From Shewanella piezotolerans WP3 (GTDB taxonomy: Bacteria > Pseudomonadota > Gammaproteobacteria > Enterobacterales > Shewanellaceae), in NCBI RefSeq assembly GCF_000014885.1, contig NC_011566.1, positions 496,001 to 560,000 on the forward strand: a stretch of DNA of 64,000 nt, written 5' to 3'. The notes beneath the pieces were generated by a model. The model was not told the origin of the DNA and searched no databases. It saw only the letters and a list, made by a program, of their open reading frames with translations. This document shows, piece by piece, positions 7,329 to 15,723 of this stretch (position 1 is the stretch's first letter; each line of letters begins with the position of its first letter). Both the position numbers and the translations under genes were made by a program.

Positions 7329-9245
7329 ATGATACTCACTCGAATTCTTACCAAGAAACTCACTAGCTTTTGGCTTATGTCCCTAGCAGGCGTCGCCTTT
7401 ATCTGTTTTATCACTGCTATGTTTAGTTTTTTCCAGCTGACCTATGCATTTCAGCAACAAAAAGTCTCTGAACTTGAAAACATGTTGCAACAGCAATTTG
7501 CGGTAAATATCGCGCCTGAAGAGCGCTGGGAACTTAATAATTGGTTACCGCCCTTATTGCATGCTTATCAGGCTGAGTCATTTGTGCTTAGCAAAGATAA
7601 GGTGACACTGTTTGAATATCAGCAGGATAATGCACAGCAAGCGGGTGTGGGATACAGCAGTGAACTGGAATATGGCTTAAAGATGGAACTGGTGTTACCT
7701 CAACCGTTTAATAAGCATGAAGTCAGCGCTTACGAGTGGATGATTCTTGTGGTTGGATGTATTGCTGTGATGCTGTTTGTTCGGTTTGGTTTTAGATGGT
7801 TTTCAGAGCAACTCAACGGCATTGAAGATTTGGCTCAACGGGCGAATCTGATCTTAACTGGTCAGCGTGATAAAGCACTGGCTGAGAAAGGGCATGGTAG
7901 GCCTAGGATGATAAACCGTGCTATGACACAGTTACTGCTTGAGCTTTATGAAGCGCATAAAGAGCGTGCGAGATTCGATCAGTTTATTCGCTCGAATACT
8001 TTCTTAGATGCCGAGACGGGTATTGGTAACCGTCTGTTTCTGAAAAATCGCTTAGATGCGCTAAGTAATAGCAGCGGTATGATGACGCCAGGTGTTTTGT
8101 ATCTATTTGAGATGGAAGATCTAGATCTGTTAAGTCGAGACATAGGTGAGCAAGAGCTCAATGAAATGCTGTCTCAAATTATTGCTACCATCAACCAAAT
8201 CCTAGTGAGTAAAGCGAACACTATCTTCTCACGTCGCTCCAACAATCAGTTTGCCGTTGTGGTGCCACAAATCTCACAAAAAGAGGCGGACCAACTGGCG
8301 GCTAAATTGCTGAAAGCAAGCTTAAGCCGAATTGATAGCCTGATTGATACTCCAGATGATTTCCTGCATTTAGGCGGAGCTTATTTTGAAGTTGGCGATG
8401 ATAAGGATGCTTTAGTTGAAGAGGCTGAGCAGGCATTACGTTCAGCGCAGTTTCAGGGTGGTAGTAGCTGGTTTATGTACGACAAAGGCGCCGTTGATGG
8501 TGACTTATCAAAAGGCTCTGTGCGTTGGCGCAGCTTTTTAGAAAACGTATTGGTAAGTAAGAGAGTCTTCTTGTTTTCTCAACCCGTAGTCGACAGTGAT
8601 CTAAATGCACATCACCAAGAGGTCTCATGTCGTCTACGTGATACCCAAGGTAATTTGGTCCGTGCAACGCTATTTTTACCTATGGCAATAAAGTGTGGTT
8701 TAACGCCTCAAATTGAGAGACAAGTTATTGAGACTGTGTTGTTTGATCTATTGCCTAAACAAAATGACACCAGCCTGAAGTACAGCATTAACCTAAGTTT
8801 GGATACATTGACTAGTCGTGCATTTATACGTTGGTTGAAAACTACTTTATTAGAATACAGGCACTTAGCTCCGCGGATTATTTTTGAAGTCAATGAGGAT
8901 ATCTTGGTGCACAATCAAGAGGTATTAACTGACCCCCTGGATATGATCAACAAGATGGGCGCTGGAGTCTGTGTTGACCGTGTTGGGCAGCAAGTTGTAA
9001 GCACTGAATATTTACAGCACTATCCTATATCATTGATTAAATTACATCGCTCTATTGTCAGTCAAATACACTTACGTGCAGAAAACCAATTGTTTGTTCG
9101 AAGCTTAATAGCGGGTCTGTTTCGTACTGACGTTCAAGTTTGTGCTGAAGGAGTTGAAGTTTTTGAAGAGTGGCAAACATTGCAGATTTTAGGTGTGAGT
9201 GCCGGACAAGGCAGTTTTTTTAGTGAGCCTGTAGAAGAAGTCTAG
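7329..9245 (+). CDS. csrD: CsrD (MshH) regulator with degenerate GGDEF and EAL domains
   Basis: In E. coli CsrD targets the CsrB/CsrC small RNAs for RNase E decay and does not make or break cyclic-di-GMP. This 638-residue homologue has a transmembrane helix near residues 13-38, a periplasmic region, and a second helix near 137-155. A HAMP-like linker, a GGDEF-fold domain near 225-385 and an EAL-fold domain near 410-635 follow. Both signatures are lost: RRSNNQF sits where GGDEF should be, and QEVSCRL replaces the EAL start, matching the family's inactive status. Start ATG 7329 follows AGGAAG. It sits directly before the msh genes (it is called mshH in Vibrio), and in E. coli the same gene directly precedes mreB. 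Confidence 0.9.
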   Translation: MILTRILTKKLTSFWLMSLAGVAFICFITAMFSFFQLTYAFQQQKVSELENMLQQQFAVNIAPEERWELNNWLPPLLHAYQAESFVLSKDKVTLFEYQQDNAQQAGVGYSSELEYGLKMELVLPQPFNKHEVSAYEWMILVVGCIAVMLFVRFGFRWFSEQLNGIEDLAQRANLILTGQRDKALAEKGHGRPRMINRAMTQLLLELYEAHKERARFDQFIRSNTFLDAETGIGNRLFLKNRLDALSNSSGMMTPGVLYLFEMEDLDLLSRDIGEQELNEMLSQIIATINQILVSKANTIFSRRSNNQFAVVVPQISQKEADQLAAKLLKASLSRIDSLIDTPDDFLHLGGAYFEVGDDKDALVEEAEQALRSAQFQGGSSWFMYDKGAVDGDLSKGSVRWRSFLENVLVSKRVFLFSQPVVDSDLNAHHQEVSCRLRDTQGNLVRATLFLPMAIKCGLTPQIERQVIETVLFDLLPKQNDTSLKYSINLSLDTLTSRAFIRWLKTTLLEYRHLAPRIIFEVNEDILVHNQEVLTDPLDMINKMGAGVCVDRVGQQVVSTEYLQHYPISLIKLHRSIVSQIHLRAENQLFVRSLIAGLFRTDVQVCAEGVEVFEEWQTLQILGVSAGQGSFFSEPVEEV

Positions 9246-9458
9246 CTGTATATAATTCATACAGGTGTTTGGCTTTACGGGTATTATGGATGTTTTTCTA
9301 TAATATTCAGCTATTAGTGGTTACACTAATGACATAAGAAGACTATTGTTCTAACCTCAATAAGTGCTCCTGACAAACTAATAATAAAGTCGTTCTCAGA
9401 ATTCGACACAATTTAATTTTTTTTCGGTAAAAATTGACAGTATTTAAGGCATGGATGA

Positions 9459-10337
9459 ATGGAAGATAGCTTGCTAAGCAAACTTCAGTTTTGGAAGAAA
9501 TCTGCTCCGACCATAAAGTTAGGGTTGTATGTTTGTGTTGACAAAATATACGCATATCAAAGTAGTACCGATACTTCTCCCGAACAATATTCTAGTTTCA
9601 GTTTTAAAGAATTTGACTGGAAAGATGCTTTCGAACAGCTAGTCAAAGCTCTGGGACCCGCACAAGTTCAAATGGTGTTATCCGTCGATTTTTATCAGCT
9701 TATACAAGTCGATAAACCGAATGTTGAACCAGAAGAGATGAGTGCCGCACTACTTTGGTCGGTAAAAGACCTCGTTAGCCAACCTGTCAGCAATATCCAT
9801 CTTGATTATTTTGAGTCATCTAAACAAACCACCAATAAAGTCAGTGTTGTCGTTGCAGAAAAATCAAAATTAACCAGTCTTCTAACGGCAGCGAAAGCCA
9901 GTGGCATTCAAACATGCGGCGTAACAATTGAAGAGATGGCGATAACCAATCTGTTTAATGACAGCCAAGCTCGGTTGCTGTTGAGCCATCGCGCAGGTAG
10001 AGAACTTCTGCTTGCCGTGGTGAAAAATGGTGAGCTATATATGCAACGAAGAGTGAGAGGCTTTTTGCAGCTTGATACCATAGCGGCAGAAGATTTAGCC
10101 TTTGGCTTGGCTGATAATTTGAGCCTAGAGATCCAACGCTCAATGGATTTCTTTGAAAGCCAGTTGCGCGAAGCGCCTGTGGCCTCTATTGATTTGTTAA
10201 TGATAGGGGCTCGTGACCAACTTGCAGCTTTAGTGAGTGAAAACTTCAATCAAAGCGTAACGCCTTACCAAGCTGAATCCGTCGATGCGGTCTTTTCGCA
10301 GATGGCGTTAGCTGAATTTTCTAGGGGCGAATCATAA
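9459..10337 (+). CDS. mshI: MSHA biogenesis protein MshI (PilM-like)
   Basis: This 292-residue cytoplasmic protein has the actin-fold, PilM-like layout expected of MshI, the inner-membrane alignment subunit of the MSHA pilus machine. Recognisable segments are IKLGLYVCVDKIYAYQ at the N-terminus, EEMSAALLWSVKDL in the middle, and LSLEIQRSMDFFESQL with SIDLLMIGARDQL near the C-terminus. It is the first gene of the secretion half of the locus, 213 bases after csrD. That gap probably holds the operon promoter, though I cannot place one. Its TAA overlaps the ATG of the next gene (TAATG), implying translational coupling. Confidence 0.85.
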   Translation: MEDSLLSKLQFWKKSAPTIKLGLYVCVDKIYAYQSSTDTSPEQYSSFSFKEFDWKDAFEQLVKALGPAQVQMVLSVDFYQLIQVDKPNVEPEEMSAALLWSVKDLVSQPVSNIHLDYFESSKQTTNKVSVVVAEKSKLTSLLTAAKASGIQTCGVTIEEMAITNLFNDSQARLLLSHRAGRELLLAVVKNGELYMQRRVRGFLQLDTIAAEDLAFGLADNLSLEIQRSMDFFESQLREAPVASIDLLMIGARDQLAALVSENFNQSVTPYQAESVDAVFSQMALAEFSRGES

Positions 10338-10948
10338 TGAAATTAAGAGTTAACCTCTACTCAGAGTCATTATTTCCAACAGAGTTACGCTTATCTTTTT
10401 TGCGGTTAAACCAAGTGCTAGCTGGTCTGGTTATAGCGCTACTGCTAGGTAGTGCTATTGCTTACGGAGTTGTTTCTAGTCTTGAGTCTGAAAAGAATGA
10501 GTTACAACATGCTAAAGCGTTATTGGATGAGCAAAAAGTTGAGCTTGAAGATGAAATTGCCAAAAGGAAGCCAAGTGCTACTTTAGTTGCTGAAGTCGAA
10601 TTAAAAGCGCAACAGCTTGAGCTTAAACAGATGTTAATCGGCAAGCTGAGCCAGCAAGAGGAGCTAACCAGTTATGGCTATTCGCCATTAATGACTGATT
10701 TGGCCAGCGTGGCAGATCGCAGTATTTGGCTTAACCGTATACAAGTAAAAGAAAATCGTTACATTTTTGAAGGGTATACCTCGAATCCACAAAGTGTCCC
10801 GAACTGGATTGAACGATTGAAAACCACCACCACCCTCAAAGGGCATGCATTTGCCTCGATGACGATGAGCTTAGGTGAAGATCAGCCGTTAGCATTTAAA
10901 TTAACCAGCGATACTATGGAAGCCATCACGTCGGAGGTTAAAAAATGA
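10337..10948 (+). CDS. PilN-like MSHA biogenesis protein (sometimes named MshI2)
   Basis: This 203-residue bitopic inner-membrane protein has a short cytoplasmic N-terminus (MKLRVNLYSESLFP, the PilM-binding-type motif of PilN). One transmembrane helix lies near residues 25-48. A coiled coil (SEKNELQHAKALLDEQKVEL) follows, then a small periplasmic ferredoxin-like domain containing DRSIWLNRIQVKENRYIFEG. By analogy with PilM/N/O it joins MshI to MshJ. It overlaps mshI and mshJ by a few bases at each end. The fold and position are clear; the name in the msh nomenclature varies. Confidence 0.83.
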   Translation: MKLRVNLYSESLFPTELRLSFLRLNQVLAGLVIALLLGSAIAYGVVSSLESEKNELQHAKALLDEQKVELEDEIAKRKPSATLVAEVELKAQQLELKQMLIGKLSQQEELTSYGYSPLMTDLASVADRSIWLNRIQVKENRYIFEGYTSNPQSVPNWIERLKTTTTLKGHAFASMTMSLGEDQPLAFKLTSDTMEAITSEVKK

Positions 10949-11601
10949 AACAGTATTGGACTGATCTAGCCGCCAAATTTGATCTGCTTAGTCAACGTGA
11001 AAGAGTATTAGTCGCTGCTGCGGTATTAATTGTAGTAGGAATGATTTTATATCTACCTTTAGAATCTTTATTGACCAAACATACCCAATTAAAGCAACAG
11101 ATAGCGTCGCTTAAGAATGAGAACAATATCTCAGAGCAGCAGATCGCTCTCTATCAGCAAAGTTTAGCCACCGATCCGGACACTGAATATCGCCAGCGGT
11201 TAGCCAATATCATTCAACAGACCAAACAAATTGATGAACAGTTGTCTTTTGAGATGGTTGATATGGTGCCAGCTGACCATATGCCGACTTTGCTTGCAGG
11301 GCTTCTTTCCAATGTTAAAGGCATTAAATTAAAAGCATTTACCTCTATTGCACCTACGCCATTGTTAGAGGTGGGTGAAGAGAAGAAGATGAATTTATAT
11401 AGTCACGGTATAAAACTTGAATTTACCGGTGATTATTTTTCAGTATTACGTTTTGTTGAAGCTGTAGAAAACATGCCGAATAAACTCTATTGGCGTAGCA
11501 TGGACTACAAAGTTGATGCTTATCCGAAAGCAGCTATCACACTAGAGCTTTATACCCTAAGCATAAATAAGGACTTTATTAGTGTCGCTAAAACCAATTA
11601 G
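10945..11601 (+). CDS. mshJ: MSHA biogenesis protein MshJ (PilO-like)
   Basis: This 218-residue inner-membrane protein of the pilus alignment complex has a cytoplasmic start followed by a transmembrane helix near residues 22-41 (VLVAAAVLIVVGMILYLPL). A heptad-rich coiled coil and a periplasmic domain ending in ALTLELYTLSINKDF-type strands follow (the window shows ITLELYTLSINKDF). The pattern matches PilO/GspM proteins. ATGA overlap with the PilN-like gene and a 20-base overlap with mshK place it in one tightly coupled operon. Confidence 0.86.
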   Translation: MKQYWTDLAAKFDLLSQRERVLVAAAVLIVVGMILYLPLESLLTKHTQLKQQIASLKNENNISEQQIALYQQSLATDPDTEYRQRLANIIQQTKQIDEQLSFEMVDMVPADHMPTLLAGLLSNVKGIKLKAFTSIAPTPLLEVGEEKKMNLYSHGIKLEFTGDYFSVLRFVEAVENMPNKLYWRSMDYKVDAYPKAAITLELYTLSINKDFISVAKTN

Positions 11602-11917
11602 TCACTCGTTACTTTTCCTTGTTGTGAGTGGAATGTGCTTTAGTCTCAACGCCGCTAGTTTGCGTGACCCAACGCTGCCTGGCGCTGGGTCGACTTCAAC
11701 AACTTCTGCAACAGTGAAAGTTGATAAAACATTAACGCTTAATAGTGTCGTCATCAAGCACAGTGGCGCTTTTGCAGTGATAAATAATGAAATATATAAG
11801 AAGGGCCAACGAGTACAAGGTGTTAAAATTGTGCAGATTGGCAAGGATACTGTGTCGTTAGCGGATGGCCGTAAATTGACAATATTTAAAGCGATTACAG
11901 AGATTAAGGGACAATAA
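11582..11917 (+). CDS. mshK: MSHA biogenesis protein MshK (PilP-like)
   Basis: This small exported protein of 111 residues has a signal peptide near residues 1-24 (SLLFLVVSGMCFSLNA) followed by LRDPTLPG, a hallmark of MshK/PilP/GspC-type proteins. A compact beta domain (VVIKHSGAFAVINNEIYKKG, VQIGKDTVSLADGRK) completes it. It probably links the inner-membrane alignment proteins to the MshL secretin. The start is GTG inside the end of mshJ; no other start keeps the signal peptide. mshL begins 4 bases after its stop. Confidence 0.85.
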   Translation: MSLKPISHSLLFLVVSGMCFSLNAASLRDPTLPGAGSTSTTSATVKVDKTLTLNSVVIKHSGAFAVINNEIYKKGQRVQGVKIVQIGKDTVSLADGRKLTIFKAITEIKGQ

Positions 11918-11921
11918 CCAG

Positions 11922-13598
11922 ATGCGCTCAATATACTACATAACCCCTTTAATGACTTTGCTGCTGGTGGCCTGTCAGACTGTTGACCGACCGAACCCTG
12001 TTGAGTCAAAACAGGCGATAGCAGAGTCTTTGGCGACCGCAGAAAGTGCCGCCTTAGCACCGCCTCCAGCGGTATTGCCTGACGAAGTGCAACGAGAGCT
12101 AGCTTCAAATAGCTTGCTGGCTGGTTTTGCTCCGGCTAAAAGAACTGAACGTCGATTTGATGTGTCGGCCCATGATGTTGAGGCTAAGGTTTTCTTCCCG
12201 AGTTTAGTGCAAGGTACGCCACTAAGTGTTGCTGTGCATCCCGATGTGTCTGGACAAATATCGCTTTCTTTAAAAGGCGTAACACTTAACGAAGCTTTGC
12301 AAGTCGTTGAAGATATTTATGGTTACGAAGTTAGCCGGGAAAACCGCATTTTACGGATCTATCCTGCGGGAATGCGTACTGAAACCTTCTCTCTCAATTA
12401 CTTATATATGGAGCGCCAAGGCCTATCGTTAACGTCAGTTAATTCTGGACGCATCTCAGACAATAACAATAGCTCAAGTGGCAGTAATAATAGCAACAAT
12501 AACGGTAACAGTAATAACTCGAATAGCAACTCTAACAGTGATTCAAGTTCAAACAGTGAAAGTAGTGAGCAAACTAACGGTACCTTTATCCGTTCTAAGA
12601 CTAAATCTGATTTTTGGGGCGAGCTAAAAGAAACACTTGTCTCAATCGTTGGTGATAGCGGTGGTGGTCGTCAAGTGGTGGTTACTCCCCAAGCAGGGCT
12701 CGTGACTATTCGCGCTTATCCAAATGAGATAAGACAGGTGCGTAACTTCATAAAAACCGCTGAGAGTCATTTACAGCGCCAAGTTATTTTGGAAGCGAAA
12801 GTACTAGAAGTCACGCTTTCAGACGGATATCAGCAAGGAATTCATTGGGAGAGCGTATTAGGTCATGCTGGTAGCACTGACATTACGTTTGGTACCAGTC
12901 CAACCACAGGCTTAAGTGACCAAATCACTAGCGTATTAGGTGGCGTAACTTCTATCCAGCTTAAAGGTTCAGACTTTAGTACCATGATTAGCTTGCTTGA
13001 TACGCAGGGTGACGTCGATGTACTGTCTAGCCCACGAGTTACAGCCTCGAATAACCAAAAAGCCGTAATTAAAGTCGGTACTGATGAGTATTTCGTTACT
13101 GATGTCTCTTCAACGACAGTTGCAGGCACTACGCCTGTGACTACGCCTGAGGTTGAGCTCACCCCATTTTTCTCTGGTATTGCACTTGATGTAACCCCGC
13201 AAATTGATGCCGAAGGTAATGTGTTGTTGCACATCCACCCATCAGTGATTGATATCAAAGAGCAGACAAAAACCATTAAAATCTCAGATAGCACCTTAGA
13301 GCTGCCATTAGCACAGAGCGAAATTCGCGAATCAGATACTGTGATTAAAGCTGCAAGTGGCGACGTTGTTGTGATTGGTGGCTTGATGAAGAGCGAAAAT
13401 ATTGAGTTGGTGTCAAAGGTGCCGCTGTTGGGCGATATTCCATATTTAGGTGAGGCATTTACTAACCGAGCCAATTCTACCGTTAAAACAGAGCTAGTTA
13501 TCTTGCTTAAACCTGTGGTTGTTGGTGCCGACACTTGGGAGACTGAGCTTAAGCGCTCTCAAGAGCTGCTTGACCGTTGGTATCCTGAGGAGGAATAG
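11922..13598 (+). CDS. mshL: Outer-membrane secretin MshL (lipoprotein)
   Basis: This is the channel through which the pilus crosses the outer membrane; 558 residues. A lipobox LLVAC near residues 14-18 marks a lipoprotein. A secretin/TonB short N-terminal domain (VAVHPDVSGQISLSLKGVTL) lies near 95-150, and a Ser/Asn-rich linker at about 180-216 is followed by an N1-type domain. The secretin domain from about 290 includes VDVLSSPRVTASNNQKAVIKV, EVELTPFFSGIALDVTPQI and VVIGGLMKSENIE, closing with VPLLGDIPYLGEAF. The linker is encoded by a skewed AAT/AGC-rich stretch (12461-12570). mshM begins 2 bases after the stop. Confidence 0.93.
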   Translation: MRSIYYITPLMTLLLVACQTVDRPNPVESKQAIAESLATAESAALAPPPAVLPDEVQRELASNSLLAGFAPAKRTERRFDVSAHDVEAKVFFPSLVQGTPLSVAVHPDVSGQISLSLKGVTLNEALQVVEDIYGYEVSRENRILRIYPAGMRTETFSLNYLYMERQGLSLTSVNSGRISDNNNSSSGSNNSNNNGNSNNSNSNSNSDSSSNSESSEQTNGTFIRSKTKSDFWGELKETLVSIVGDSGGGRQVVVTPQAGLVTIRAYPNEIRQVRNFIKTAESHLQRQVILEAKVLEVTLSDGYQQGIHWESVLGHAGSTDITFGTSPTTGLSDQITSVLGGVTSIQLKGSDFSTMISLLDTQGDVDVLSSPRVTASNNQKAVIKVGTDEYFVTDVSSTTVAGTTPVTTPEVELTPFFSGIALDVTPQIDAEGNVLLHIHPSVIDIKEQTKTIKISDSTLELPLAQSEIRESDTVIKAASGDVVVIGGLMKSENIELVSKVPLLGDIPYLGEAFTNRANSTVKTELVILLKPVVVGADTWETELKRSQELLDRWYPEEE

Positions 13599-13600
13599 GC

Positions 13601-14509
13601 TTGTATCTGCAGCACTTTCGGTTAACTGAAACGCCATTTTCATTGACGCCGAATACGGAATTTTTCTTCGGTTTAGCACCGCATGTGGAAGCCTTACAAG
13701 TGCTGCAAACAGCGTTGCAAACCGGAGAGGGGTTTATCAAGGTGACGGGAGAAGTCGGCACCGGTAAAACGTTAATTTGTAGAAAGCTTATCAACGAACT
13801 ACCTGAGCGGTTTCATTGTGCTTATCTGCCTAATCCATATTTAACGCCCGATGAGCTTCGCTGGGCGGTGGCAATGGAGCTAGGACTTAAACATTCCGCT
13901 CAAATAGGTCAACAGCAACTCACCGGATTGATTCAGCAGCAGTTAATGGCGCTCAGTGCACATGGGCATTCCATTATTTTGGTGTTAGATGAAGCACAAG
14001 CATTGCCCGATGACAGTTTAGAAGCGCTACGATTATTCACTAACTTAGAAACAGAGAGCCGGAAGCTGTTACAAGTGGTGCTGTTTGCTCAGCCAGAGCT
14101 AGATGAAAGATTGGCACAGAACAAATTTAGGCAATTAAGGCAGCGGATCACCTTTAGTTACAGTTTGCGCCCGCTCACTTTAGAGGAATCATCGGCGTAC
14201 ATTCAGCATCGCCTGCAAGTTGCGGGAAGTGAAGGTGAGGCTTTATTTACCCCTTTGGATTCGAAACGTTTAGCGAAAGCTGCGCGAGGGATCCCAAGGT
14301 TAATTAATATTCTGTGCCATAAAGCATTACTGGTTTGCTTTGGAGAGGGTGCGGTTAAAATTTCGAAACAGCACGTTGATGCCGCTATCGCTGATACTGA
14401 AGATGCTACAGTATCCAAGGTTTCTTTGTTTGTTTGGATGTTAGCGATAGGCGCAATTATTTGCATGATATCCGCTGTTATTTATTGGCTAAAAGGAGGC
14501 GTTGCATGA
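13601..14509 (+). CDS. mshM: MSHA biogenesis ATPase MshM (ExeA/GspA-like AAA protein)
   Basis: This 302-residue protein has an AAA domain like that of ExeA. The N-terminal F-x-L-x-x-x-P-F-S-L-T-P motif precedes Walker A GEVGTGKT near residue 49. Walker B LVLDEAQALP follows, then RPLTLEES and ARGIPRLINILCHKAL. A transmembrane helix near residues 276-297 anchors it in the inner membrane. In the ExeA family this protein helps insert or assemble the secretin through peptidoglycan; here its partner would be MshL. The start is TTG at 13601 behind AGGAGGAA. The stop overlaps the mshN ATG (ATGA). Confidence 0.88.
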   Translation: MYLQHFRLTETPFSLTPNTEFFFGLAPHVEALQVLQTALQTGEGFIKVTGEVGTGKTLICRKLINELPERFHCAYLPNPYLTPDELRWAVAMELGLKHSAQIGQQQLTGLIQQQLMALSAHGHSIILVLDEAQALPDDSLEALRLFTNLETESRKLLQVVLFAQPELDERLAQNKFRQLRQRITFSYSLRPLTLEESSAYIQHRLQVAGSEGEALFTPLDSKRLAKAARGIPRLINILCHKALLVCFGEGAVKISKQHVDAAIADTEDATVSKVSLFVWMLAIGAIICMISAVIYWLKGGVA

Positions 14510-15723
14510 GTGTCATCAACAAAATGCTCAAAGACTTAGACAAACGACAACAGCCTCACGGTATTGAAAGCATGGCTGAGCCACAAAGTGCAGTCATGCC
14601 GCAGCAACAGTCAAAGCGTCCATTGGTGTTTGCTTGTTCATTATCATTGTTACTTGGTGGTTTAGTTGTTTATTTCATTATGGAAACGGCTTCGAATGAA
14701 ATCGCTATTCGCGATAGCGTGGCGCAGAAGAGTCATGTCGAACAGCAGCCAATTAAGCCAAAGCAAGATGTTGCCCTTAGTCAAGAGGTGAGTATTGATA
14801 GCGCCAGTATGGCTAATGCTAGCGTTGCACCACCTGCGGATGTTGTCGATACTCTTACTGTAAAAGTGCCAAAGAACGAGGTGGCGAAAGAAGCTAAGAG
14901 TAAGCCTGCCTCTACAAATATCGAGTTAACTAAAGTGGCGGTAGAGGAAGTAGATGCTCCAGCTGAACAGCCTGCAGAAGTGCTTAATAGCAAAGTCGAT
15001 ATTGTCGCGGCAAAAACACCAAGCCAAAGAGAGACAAAGCAGATAGCTAAAAAGCCCGTTAGCTCAATGAGTATTGCGCCTGCCAAACAGGGAAATCAAG
15101 ATAGGTACTCCGGCAGCAATATGGCGGTTAAAGAGGTGAAGTTAACCCCACGGCAGCTAGCGCAAAAACAGATGATTTTGGCTAACGACGCTCAGCAGCA
15201 AGGCTTACACGGCGATGCATTAACTTACTATAAAGCGGCTTTGTCCTATAACCCTGCACTTCATCAGGCGAGGAGACAAGCTGCAGCACTATATTATGGT
15301 CAAAATAAGCTCTCTGAGGCTGCTCAGTTATTGAAACAGGGACAATTGTTATTCCCACAAGAGTATGAATATTCACTACTGCTTGCTCGAGTGCAGCAAT
15401 CTGCAGGACAGAATAAGCAGGCATTGAGCAGTTTAGCGCAGATCCCTGATACCAGTCCGCTCGCGGTTAAAAAGTGGCATCAGCAGAGCGATTTGGCTCA
15501 AAAAGAGCAGAATTTTCCGGTAGCAGAACAGAGTTTTAGGCAGCTTGCTAAAAATGAGCCTAGCCAAGGACGTTGGTGGATGGGACTCGGTTATGCACTT
15601 GATGCACAAAAGAATTATACCGAGGCTAAAAATGCCTACAATCAAGCCTTGGCACAAGGGAACCTGTCATCGCAAGCACAAGCTTATGTCGATAATCGAT
15701 TGGTGCAGTTAGGAGCATACTAG
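14506..15723 (+). CDS. mshN: MSHA biogenesis protein MshN (TPR protein)
   Basis: This 405-residue protein starts MSVINKMLKDLDKRQ, the usual MshN opening, so the start is ATG 14506 behind AAAAGGAGG; the upstream in-frame extension is inside mshM. A transmembrane helix lies near residues 39-57. A long, low-complexity Ala/Lys/Glu/Val-rich periplasmic linker extends to about residue 210. TPR repeats follow (GDALTYYKAALSYNPALHQA, KLSEAAQLLKQGQLLFP, KNYTEAKNAYNQALAQG). It likely tethers machine parts through TPR contacts. Its TAG shares a base with the mshE GTG. Confidence 0.88.
   Translation: MSVINKMLKDLDKRQQPHGIESMAEPQSAVMPQQQSKRPLVFACSLSLLLGGLVVYFIMETASNEIAIRDSVAQKSHVEQQPIKPKQDVALSQEVSIDSASMANASVAPPADVVDTLTVKVPKNEVAKEAKSKPASTNIELTKVAVEEVDAPAEQPAEVLNSKVDIVAAKTPSQRETKQIAKKPVSSMSIAPAKQGNQDRYSGSNMAVKEVKLTPRQLAQKQMILANDAQQQGLHGDALTYYKAALSYNPALHQARRQAAALYYGQNKLSEAAQLLKQGQLLFPQEYEYSLLLARVQQSAGQNKQALSSLAQIPDTSPLAVKKWHQQSDLAQKEQNFPVAEQSFRQLAKNEPSQGRWWMGLGYALDAQKNYTEAKNAYNQALAQGNLSSQAQAYVDNRLVQLGAY

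Noticed and set aside
9434..9439. TTGACA as the -35 of the mshI promoter
   Set aside because: The position 17 bases downstream is inside the mshI start codon region with no -10 match, so it cannot drive mshI as is.
9908..10249. 113-codon minus-strand frame inside mshI
   Set aside because: Shadow of mshI, no ribosome site.
11602..12108. 168-codon minus-strand frame over mshK/mshL
   Set aside because: Antisense of two clear genes; no start signal and no family.
12863..13534. 223-codon minus-strand reading frame inside mshL
   Set aside because: Antisense shadow of the secretin coding sequence, with low-complexity Ser/Thr/Val content and no family.
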